From positions 1,456,918 to 1,466,917 of the forward strand of contig MU646312.1 in assembly GCA_026770585.1 (NCBI GenBank): a stretch of 10,000 bases of DNA, read 5' to 3'. The notes under the pieces are model-generated. The model was given only the letters and a program-made list of their open reading frames with translations, was not told the DNA's origin and made no database searches. The position numbers and the translations under genes are program-made. Of the stretch, positions 4,444-9,986 are shown piece after piece (positions within the stretch are counted from its first letter, which is position 1; the number at the start of each line of letters is the position of its first letter). The stretch is from Baffinella frigidus (taxonomy: Eukaryota > Cryptophyceae > Cryptomonadales > Baffinellaceae).

Positions 4444-4786
4444 ATTTTGGATGGGCCACAGTGGTGTAGGTACCGGGGTAATTGGTGGAGCCGAGGTAAT
4501 TGGCGGGGCTCACCACGGAGATCCCATGACACGAGACACAAGGTCTGGCCCGTCGAGGTATCTGATGGGGAAATGACATCGGACGTGATAGGACGAGACG
4601 TCATTACAAAAGTTTAAAGGATTTATAGTTGTTGTGTCAGACACACACCAGTCACGCAGTCGATTCTCCCTGCCGCCCTGTTCCGTCTTTACCACAGTGC
4701 AATCCGCCATCTTCTGTCAAAAGCTCTTCACAGGCAATCATAGGGGGACGGGGCACACCTCGCCCAGCGCGCTGTCAAGTATTTCT
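4444..4786. other. Gene-free stretch, no clear feature
   Basis: No exon family, tandem array or strong palindrome is visible. The repeated GGTAATTGG(T/C)GG(A/G)G words at about 4478 and 4495 are a minor direct repeat. A 137-codon minus-strand frame spans 4191-4604, but it crosses the stem-loop and GC repeat and shows no domain, so it is not called. Confidence 0.45.
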
Positions 4787-4928
4787 CCCTTTCGCTCTCT
4801 TCCTCTCGCTCTCTCTCTCTCGCTCTCTCTCTCTTTCTCTCTCTCGCTCCTCTCTCTCTATCGCTCTCGCACACACACTCACAAACACACACACACACAC
4901 ACACATCTCTATCGCTCTCGCGCGCGCG

Positions 4929-4968
<40 letters not shown>
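4787..4968. repeat. CT then CA microsatellite
   Basis: CT dinucleotides (4787-4870) pass into CA dinucleotides (4870-4902 and 4930-4968), with a CGCGCGCG block at about 4918-4929. Frames through it are Ser/Leu, His/Thr or Cys/Val repeats and are not genes. Confidence 0.92.
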
Positions 4969-4971
<3 letters not shown>

Positions 4972-5299
4972 CTTTTTAATAACAATTCTCTCTCACACAC
5001 ACCCTCTCGCACCCTCTCGCACCCGCTCCCTCCCGGTCGCTCACGAATCGCCAGGGTAATCACCCCCCGCGCATGGATAATCACCCCCTGGGTATGGCGC
5101 GAGAGATTGCACGATCCCCATGAGGTTTGGCCCGGAATACGAGAGATTCGTGCGCGCGAACTCACATGGCGGAATGTACCTGACGGACAGGGGGGGGGGG
5201 GGTCACTCGCTGCTGCTGTTGCTCAGACACAGCCTCGGTGGGGGTGGATTACAGCCGTGAACCCACACGGTGGGATGTAACTTCCCCGGGGGGTTGCGT
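4969..5299. other. Gene-free stretch with short direct repeats and a 13-G run
   Basis: TAATCACCCCC occurs twice (about 5057 and 5079), each followed by a G/C-rich word and ATGG. CGAGAGATT occurs at about 5099 and 5139. An uninterrupted run of 13 G lies at 5190-5202. No coding signal is seen. Confidence 0.5.
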
Positions 5300-5456
5300 G
5301 TTACCACCAACCCTCACGGAGGGACCAAATCGTCGATGTTGAATCTCTGATTTGCCCGGGCAGCCAGGCGAATTCGCCTGTGGTGGAGCCATTTTCTAAA
5401 GGAATTGAGAAATTGAAAATCATCGATTCGGTCCCACCGTGAGGGTTGAGTGTTAC
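5300..5456. mobile_element. Foldback element 1
   Basis: The left arm (5300-5342, GTTACCACCAACCCTCACGG then GGGACCAAATCG) is the imperfect reverse complement of the right arm (5408-5456, CGATTCGGTCCC then CCGTGAGGGTTG, AGTGTTAC). The loop of about 65 bp contains a perfect 16-bp palindrome, CAGGCGAATTCGCCTG, at 5365-5380. No transposase frame is present, as expected for a MITE or foldback. Confidence 0.65.
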
Positions 5457-5621
5457 TAGGCGCTTGGTGCGAGGACGGAGGCCTAGCAAGGGCCCTGCGG
5501 GACGCGGTTGGGGTACATGACTGCTCTAGGACAGGGTTTAAATGGGCGTCAGCATCCGTCACCATCGTTTTTAGAGGGCTCCGAAATCACGAAACCGCGA
5601 TGTGATCAGGGGAAGGGGGGG

Positions 5622-5693
5622 TTACATGATGCGGTAGCGGCCTTCGACACCCAGGCCCACGCGGTCTCGCCCCGTCAGATACGCGAACAGCCT
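5622..5693 (-). pseudogene. Coding fragment E, copy 1
   Basis: On the minus strand the frame reads RLFAYLTG, RDRVGLGVEG, RYRIM, then TAA (5622-5624). It matches the copies at 5984-6064 and 6164-6250 at protein level. Against copy 2 there are six synonymous changes and replacements at Ile/Phe and Glu/Gly. The upstream end stops at a KWR joint near 5696, with no start. The family is not recognised. It is a fragment of a once-coding gene, possibly from a mobile element, given its neighbours. Confidence 0.5.
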
Positions 5694-5705
5694 CCATTTC
5701 GCAAG

Positions 5706-5770
5706 ACGTCCATCTAAAGGATGCCCGGTACGTCCATCTAAAGGATTCCCGGTCCATCTAAAGTTTTCCC
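5706..5770. repeat. Three-unit ~22-bp tandem repeat
   Basis: Units starting at about 5706, 5730 and 5752 share GTCCATCTAAAGGATTCCCGG. In the first unit GATTCCC is GATGCCC, and in the third the end is TTTTCCC. Confidence 0.75.
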
Positions 5771-5807
5771 TGTTGTTTTAACCCCCCAAAGTACAAAATG
5801 ACTCCAA

Positions 5808-5976
5808 TGCCAAGCCAAGAATAGAATCTATAGGTGGCGGGTGCCAAGCCAAGAATAGAATCTATCCCTTAAGTGACCAGCAGGCGCATACGCCCTACCG
5901 TAGGACCCTAGGACCTACCTAGGACCTCTTGGTGGTCAAATTTGACCACCTGGCCACTTGAGGGATAGGTGGCGGG
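5808..5976. repeat. 34-bp tandem duplication; second unit split by a MITE
   Basis: Unit 1 (5808-5841) runs from TGCCAAGCCAAGAATAG through AATCTATAGGTGGCGGG. Unit 2 starts at 5842 and matches for 23 bp to AATCTA at 5864. The 101-bp MITE then intervenes, and the remaining 11 bp (TAGGTGGCGGG) resume at 5966-5976. Unit 1 therefore preserves the empty site. Confidence 0.85.
5865..5965 (+). mobile_element. 101-bp MITE, copy 1
   Basis: The element has terminal inverted repeats: TCCCTTAAGTGACCAG on the left and, read inward from the right, TCCCTCAAGTGGCCAG, with 14 of 16 bases matching. TA lies directly outside each end, which fits TA-targeting transposon families such as Tc1/mariner, although the superfamily is inferred only from the dinucleotide. 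Inside is a perfect 20-bp palindrome at 5931-5950 (half-site GGTGGTCAAA). It is too short to encode anything and would depend on a transposase elsewhere. An inverted copy of identical length lies at 6733-6833. Confidence 0.82.
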
Positions 5977-5983
5977 TGTAGGG

Positions 5984-6064
5984 GTACATGATGCGGTAGC
6001 GGCCTTCAACACCAAGCCCCACCCGGTCTCGCTCCGTGAGATATGCGATCAACGCCTCATACCT
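5984..6064 (-). pseudogene. Coding fragment E, copy 2
   Basis: The minus-strand frame reads RYEALIAYLTERD, then RVGLGVEGRYRIMY. Over the 21 codons shared with copy 3 (6164-6226) there are nine synonymous changes and a single replacement (Arg/Leu). It is directly adjacent to the MITE and its 34-bp host repeat. The protein family is not recognised. The frame runs on with no stop before 5936, but outside the shared block it shows no further similarity. Confidence 0.55.
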
Positions 6065-6077
6065 GGTGCCACGGACC

Positions 6078-6157
6078 CGCCTCAGACGGGTTGGTTCGCG
6101 GACGATTCGTAAGTTGACATGCGGACTGTGCGGTACAAATACGTCAACTTTGGAGCG
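6078..6157 (+). mobile_element. Dispersed GTTGAC-bounded element, copy 4
   Basis: The core AAGTTGACATGCGG, then GTGCGGTACAAA, then GTCAACTTTGGAGCG (6111-6157) matches copies 1-3. Upstream, CGCCTCAGACGGGTTGG and CGACGATTCGT resemble the leader of copies 1 and 2 with a small insertion. The tail is replaced at 6158 by fragment E copy 3, so this copy is a truncated chimera. Confidence 0.6.
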
Positions 6158-6163
6158 AAAAAG

Positions 6164-6250
6164 GCCTTCGACGCCGAGCCCCACAAGGTCGCGCTCCGTG
6201 AGGTACGCGATCAGTGCTTCATACCTATCCCAGGGGAAGGGCGGTTTCAT
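6164..6250 (-). pseudogene. Coding fragment E, copy 3
   Basis: On the minus strand it reads MKPPFPWD, then RYEALIAYLTERD, then LVGLGVEG. The ATG at 6248-6250 coincides with the edge of foldback 2, so it may not be the native start. At the other end the frame runs into the dispersed element (6078-6157) and loses similarity to copies 1 and 2 after GVEG. Synonymous changes dominate, implying a coding ancestor. The function is unknown. Confidence 0.55.
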
Positions 6251-6406
6251 CCGGCCAGGTATTTAATTTAAATGCTCGGCGGAGTTCCCAATACAACGAA
6301 AATTACTACACAAGCGATAAAAGAGTCGTGTCCAAAAGATCATGTGTAGTAATTTTCGTACATTCGGGGAACTCCCGAGCATTTGATTTAAATACCTGAC
6401 CGGATG
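6248..6406. mobile_element. Foldback element 2 (ACGAAAATTACTACACA core)
   Basis: The arms at 6248-6311 and 6343-6406 are inverted copies with a few mismatches and one-base gaps, around a loop of about 31 bases. The outer ends read CATCCGG...CCGGATG. The inner 17-18 bp of the arms (ACGAAAATTACTACACA) are the same as in foldback 3, but the outer roughly 45 bp are unrelated between the two. Confidence 0.8.
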
Positions 6407-6497
6407 AGGTTAGAGAGAGACCTTTATTACTGTCCCTCCACTGTGATTTACAACCGACGCCCCGCACCCCGCCCGCGCTTACCCCTCAACCCGAACC

Positions 6498-6637
6498 TTA
6501 TCCGGGGAAACCTATTTTTCTTTCATTTGATGGCAACGAAAATTACTACACAATTCGTCTTTATTAGTAATATTAAAGCATTTGTGTAGTAATTTTCGTT
6601 GCCATCAAATGAAAGAAAAATAGGTTTCCCCGGATAA
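6498..6637. mobile_element. Foldback element 3 (perfect 56-bp arms)
   Basis: Positions 6498-6553 and 6582-6637 are exact reverse complements over 56 bp with a 28-base AT-rich loop. AACC lies immediately outside both ends (6494-6497 and 6638-6641) and could be a 4-bp target duplication. The inner arm end AACGAAAATTACTACACAA is shared with foldback 2. The perfect match implies recent formation or ongoing arm correction. Confidence 0.87.
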
Positions 6638-6732
6638 AACCCCCTCCACACTCCGCACCCCCGAAGGTTAGAGGGCAGAGCACCGTTGCAGGGGTCACTC
6701 GAAATCAAGTCCCTAGGGTAGTCATGTGCTTA

Positions 6733-6833
6733 TCCCTTAAGTGGCCATGCCGACAAATCTGAGGGCCAAGAGGTCCTAGGCAGGTCCTAGGGCCCTACGG
6801 TAGGGCGTATGCGCCTACTGGTCACTTAAGGGA
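6733..6833 (-). mobile_element. 101-bp MITE, copy 2 (inverted)
   Basis: Read on the minus strand this follows copy 1 closely (TCCCTTAAGTGACCAG start, GGCGCATACGCCCTACC, CCTAGGACC blocks, CCTCTTGG). It has the same total length, with divergence in the last third, where the 20-bp palindrome is absent. TA flanks both ends here too. Copies 1 and 2 enclose foldbacks 2 and 3, fragments E2-E3 and dispersed element 4. Confidence 0.82.
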
Positions 6834-6903
6834 TAGGACTAGCCCTACCGAAGGACCCTCTGGTGGTGCGTGTCCTCGTTCGCGAGTAACCCCTGCAATG
6901 TTA

Positions 6904-7072
6904 ATAGTGACGCAACCTATAAATGGTTTTGTAAAGCAACTCGTTCAGGTACAAATTATAAAACAAGGTCCATTTAAGAAGGGCTCCAATTCCTTTTTAA
7001 ACGAGGTCGTGTTTTATAATTTGTACCAGGAACGAGTTACTTTACACAACTAATTATAGGTTGCGTCACTAT
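6904..7072. mobile_element. Foldback element 4
   Basis: The left arm, from 6904 (ATAGTGACGCAACCTATAA) to about 6966, pairs with the right arm, about 7007-7072 (ending TTATAGGTTGCGTCACTAT), with several mismatches and one gap. The loop is about 40 bases. The arms share no core with foldbacks 2 and 3. AATGT lies just outside both ends (6897-6901 and 7074-7078), a possible short target duplication. Confidence 0.78.
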
Positions 7073-7375
7073 GAATGTATCGCATAGCACGACCGCGGAG
7101 TGCCCCGGTTCAGCCATGCAAAAAGGATTCACGCGTGGGCTACTTTTCAGCCTGGAAAGGGGCCCACGCGCGAACCCTTTGCGTTATCAGTGCAACGACC
7201 CTCACGCCGTCCTCTAGGGAGGTCAGAATCGGAATGGCGGGGGCTACCCTGGGTCCTTCATATGATGTATTTTTTAAGGGGGGTTGAACCTACCGACATT
7301 GAGAGGTTCAACATCCTCAACCCTAACCCCTGACACAAAGACCCTCTGCTCCGACTTTAACCTCCCCAGAGTGGT
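7073..7375. other. Gene-free stretch
   Basis: I see no exon-like island or strong repeat. GTGGGC/GCCCACGCG words near 7134 and 7161 form a small inverted repeat (CACGCGTGGGC and GCCCACGCGCG). Short open frames overlap here without conserved features. Confidence 0.45.
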
Positions 7376-7562
7376 GAGGGTTTAGGGTTTAGGGCTTAGG
7401 GTTTAGGGTTTAGGGATTAGGGTTTAGGGTTTAGGGTTTAGGGTTCAGGGTTTAGGGTTTAGGGTTTAGGGTTCAGGGTTCAAGGTTTAGGGTTTAGGGT
7501 TTAGGGTGTAGAGTTTAGGGTTTAGAGTTTAGGGATTAGGGTTTAGGGTTTAGGGTTCAGGT
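7376..7562. repeat. Interstitial telomeric array (TTTAGGG)n
   Basis: About 26 heptamers of TTTAGGG with variants (TTCAGGG, ATTAGGG, GCTTAGGG, TTTAGAG). The G-rich strand is on plus, opposite to the arrays at 1421, 2954 and 3421. Confidence 0.93.
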
Positions 7563-7617
7563 ACCCGGGGGCGTCCTTGGGCGTTAGAGGTTCGAAGTAC
7601 AGGATTGCCGCCCCCTG

Positions 7618-7682
7618 GGATTAGGGTTGAGGATGCGGGGGTTAGGGTTGAGGGTTGAGGGTTTGGGGTTTGGTGTTCAGGC
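7618..7682. repeat. Degenerate TTAGGG/TTGAGGG tail
   Basis: After a 55-bp non-repetitive gap the telomere-like pattern resumes as TTAGGGTTGAGG, GGTTGAGGG and GGTTTGGGG variants. It is an eroded continuation of the preceding array. Confidence 0.75.
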
Positions 7683-7840
7683 GGGGGAGGGGAACCTAGA
7701 AGGAGAAAGATTGATAATTTATTGCCAAACAACCAGCGTCAGCGCCGCACATGCTACGCATTGTGCCACTTACTGTACCCCGTGTCGGCCGCTCATACGA
7801 GCATTTTCCGGATGGGTTCTAACTCCACCTCCTACCTGGA

Positions 7841-8012
7841 CCACGCAAGAGTGTAGGGCTGACCTGGGAAAACAAGCCAGTTCACACGGAATTTGTAACA
7901 AATTTGCGAAATTTCGATTTTTATGTGGGAACAATGTCCACTTATGAACTTAAGAAATAGTAGAATTCTACTATTTCTCCTGTGGGTCACTCTGCCCTAC
8001 ACTCTTGCGTGG
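7841..8012. mobile_element. Foldback element 5 with central palindrome
   Basis: CCACGCAAGAGTGTAGGGC at 7841-7859 and its exact reverse complement at 7994-8012 form 19-bp arms. Between them, 7953-7978 is a perfect 26-bp palindrome centred on GAATTC, with half-site AGAAATAGTAGAA. The right arm overlaps the first unit of the higher-order repeat at 8009. No coding frame in the loop is convincing. Confidence 0.7.
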
Positions 8013-9060
8013 GAGGGACACAAAGGTGTCGAGTTGGTCGGTCGGGAAACCCCGCTCGACGACCCACCAATAATGATGGAACAATCCCCAAAGGTGACGG
8101 TGCTGGTACTCAACCATCAACGTTGGGAATTGTTTCATTGTGCTCATAACCTACAAATTACCTGGAGAGACACAAAGGTGTCGAGCTGGTCCATCGGTTT
8201 CCGGGTTTCGATTTTCGGTTTTCGGGGTTAAGGTTGAGGGTTTGTGAACCTGGAGGGATACAAAGGTGTCGAGCTGGTCCGTCGGAAATCGCCGCCCGAC
8301 GACCCAACAAAGATTACGGGACGGATCCTCTAACTTAATTTAATTCAACCTTTTGCTATCTTAGGGGTGGTTTCGGGTTTCGGGTTTCAGGTTTCGGAGG
8401 GGACTTGGAGAGACACGAAGGAGTCGTCAGGAACCGCCGCTCAACGACCCACCGATAATAAGGATAATGATAAACAATGCCAACAGTTGACGGTGTCGGT
8501 ACTGAACTATCAACGTTGGGATTTTTTAATCATTTGCATGACCTGAATTACCTGAATTTTGATGACCTGAGTTACCTGGAGGGATGCGAAGGTGTCGAGC
8601 TGGTTGGACGGGAATCGCCGCTCAACGACCCTCTAAAGAGTGCCGCACAGCAGGACCACACCAGCAACAGTAAAGCAACTGTAGACAGCGAGAGCGCGAA
8701 ACTTCCCACAGTGAAGGACCACATGAGTAACCGCAAAGCTAGTAATTGTCAAACAATGGTTTCATTGGATGAGACCTGAAAGGACACAAAGATGTCGAGT
8801 TGATCGGTTGGGAACCGCCTCTCGACGACCCAGCGATAATGATGAAAAACCGCCACACGTTGACGGTGCTGGCACTTAAACTATCAACGTTGGGAATCGT
8901 TTCATTATTTTCATAACCTACAAATTACCTGGAGAGACACAAAGGTGTCCAGCTGGTCCGTCGGGTTTCGGTTTTCGGTTTTCGGGGTTAGGGTTGAGGG
9001 TTTGTGAACCTGGAGGGATACGAAGGTGTCGAGTTGGTCGGTCGGGAATCGCCTCTCGAC
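8009..9060. repeat. Higher-order repeat family, eight units (A-H)
   Basis: Units start near 8009, 8161, 8249, 8404, 8576, 8776, 8929 and 9008. Each opens with a (C)CTGGAGRGAYACRAAGG and GTGTCGAGYTGGTC motif. Most continue to a CGCTCGACGACCCAC motif that is inverted to GTCGAG. Units at 8009, 8404 and 8776 also carry a GTTGAC hairpin, and 8009 and 8776 share TTTCATT, ATAACCTACAAATTA. Triplets 8009-8161-8249 and 8776-8929-9008 have the same internal order (long, TTTCGG-rich short, GGGATAC type), which shows duplication of a multi-unit block. No conserved reading frame was found. Confidence 0.8.
8461..8520. repeat. GTTGAC hairpin inside the higher-order repeat
   Basis: CCAACAGTTGA (8480-8490) pairs with TCAACGTTGG (8510-8519) with one extra base. 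The equivalent hairpin at 8859-8889 uses CGTTGA/TCAACG, and a weaker one lies at 8092-8125. The loop GGTGYYGGYACT is conserved among them and with 490-520. Confidence 0.6.
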
Positions 9061-9304
9061 GACCAGCGCGTACGGGAGCCCTTCAGACCTGTCCCGAGGC
9101 TTCACGGGTTACGATGTATCAAGGGTCACACAGTATCAAGGGTCAAACAGCATCAAGGGTCAAACAGCATCAAGGGTCACACAGTATCAAGGGTCACACA
9201 GTCTGCGGTGAATCAAGGGTCACACAGTCTGCGCTACGGAGGCAAATCGCCTCTCGACTACCAGCACGTACGGGAGCCCCTCCGATCTGCCCCGAGGATT
9301 TACG
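9047..9304. repeat. 60-bp direct repeat flanking a minisatellite
   Basis: Positions 9047-9107 and 9245-9304 share AATCGCCTCTCGAC, ACCAGCRCGTACGGGAGCCC, then TCCGA/TCAGA, CTGYCCCGAGG. The copies lie 198 bp apart and bracket the 17-bp array. The left copy is the end of higher-order unit H. Confidence 0.8.
9117..9233. repeat. 17-bp minisatellite TATCAAGGGTCACACAG
   Basis: Five consecutive 17-bp units start at 9117, with alternating ACACAG/AAACAG and GTATC/GCATC variants. A spaced sixth unit follows a TCTGCGGTGA insert, which is partly repeated after it as TCTGCG. All three frames stay open because 17 is not a multiple of three, so the Ser/Gly/His-rich frames are not genes. Confidence 0.88.
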
Positions 9305-9538
9305 GTTTAGGATTTGGGGTTTCGGGTTTGGGGTTTAGGGTTTAGGGTTTATGGTTTATGGTTTATGGCTTATGGTTTATGGTTTATGGTTTATGGTTTA
9401 TGGTTTATGGTTTCGTGTTTGGAGTTTCGGGTTCAGGGATTATGGTTTCGGGTTTCGAGTTTCGGGTTTCGGGTTTCGGGTTTTGGGTTTGGGATTTATG
9501 GTTTATGGTTCATGGTTTATGGTTTAGGGTGTAGGGTG
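9302..9538. repeat. Variant telomere-like array (TTTATGG, TTTCGGG, TTTAGGG)
   Basis: Heptamers keep their 7-bp phase but change in blocks: TTTAGGG at about 9325-9350, TTTATGG at about 9346-9410, TTTCGGG at about 9440-9485, then TTTATGG again and GTAGGGT at the end. The G-rich strand is on plus, as at 7376. Confidence 0.88.
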
Positions 9539-9541
9539 TAA

Positions 9542-9610
9542 CCGAAGGCGGGCACCGCCGACGTTGTGGACGCGCATGTTGCACATGGCGCGCCCGCTCT
9601 TGAGGAGCGA
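9542..9610 (-). pseudogene. Coding fragment D, copy 1
   Basis: On the minus strand, 23 codons read from SLLKSGRAM to CNMRVHN, VGGARLR. They match copy 2 (9918-9986) with five differences, all third-position synonymous. The end reads CTTCG|GTTACA, a weak relative of the donor-like CTCCG|GTAACT of copy 2. Telomere-variant repeats abut it at 9540. The family is not recognised. It looks like an internal exon copy, probably inactive. Confidence 0.52.
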
Positions 9611-9617
9611 ACGGTCA

Positions 9618-9618
9618 C

Positions 9619-9667
<49 letters not shown>

Positions 9668-9674
9668 CAGTTAG
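9618..9674. repeat. (TTAG)n tetranucleotide array
   Basis: About 14 TTAG units ending in TCAG and GGAAG transitions before the GATA array. It begins eight bases from fragment D copy 1. Confidence 0.95.
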
Positions 9675-9746
9675 GAAGATAGATAGGTAAATAGATAGAT
9701 AGATAAATAAAGATTGATTGATAGATAGATAGATAGATAGATAGAT

Positions 9747-9786
<40 letters not shown>

Positions 9787-9788
9787 AC

Positions 9789-9820
<32 letters not shown>

Positions 9821-9835
9821 CTGTAATTAGGAATC

Positions 9836-9871
<36 letters not shown>

Positions 9872-9896
9872 CTGTAATCAGGAATCTGTAATTAGG
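9675..9896. repeat. (GATA)n arrays with a repeated AGCTGTAATYAGGAATC break
   Basis: GATA tetranucleotides form three blocks, with GATAAATAAAGATTGATT and GATAAACAAAG interruptions. GCTGTAATTAGGAATC (about 9820-9835) and GCTGTAATCAGGAATC (9871-9886) follow blocks two and three, then CTGTAATTAGG once more. The break sequence was thus duplicated together with a GATA block. Confidence 0.93.
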
Positions 9897-9917
9897 AGAA
9901 ATGGCAATTAGCAGTTA

Positions 9918-9986
9918 CCGGAGGCGGGCGCCGCCGACGTTGTGCACGCGCATGTTGCACATGGCGCGCCCACTCTTGAGGAGGGA
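9918..9986 (-). CDS. Coding fragment D, copy 2 (putative exon)
   Basis: The product is not recognised. The same 23-codon minus-strand frame as copy 1 stays open towards the window edge (TGC, ACA, TGG, TCG). It ends either at TAA (9915-9917) or, more attractively, at CTCCG|GTAACT, which resembles a 5' splice site. The similarity to copy 1 stops at about this boundary on one side and at the Ser codon on the other, so the duplicated block is close to the exon itself. Upstream sequence lies outside the window. Confidence 0.5.

Noticed and set aside
4191-4604. 137-codon minus-strand frame
   Set aside because: It crosses a perfect stem-loop and a GC duplication, overlaps other equally long frames, and shows no recognisable motif or family.
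4728-5165. Cys/Val- and His/Thr-rich frames
   Set aside because: They are products of the CA microsatellite.
8477-8779. 100-codon plus-strand frame
   Set aside because: It runs across units of the higher-order repeat, and the other units do not keep the frame, so it is an accidental opening.
9117-9233. Regular 17-bp repeat considered as a CRISPR-like array
   Set aside because: Units are contiguous without unique spacers, and the context is eukaryotic.
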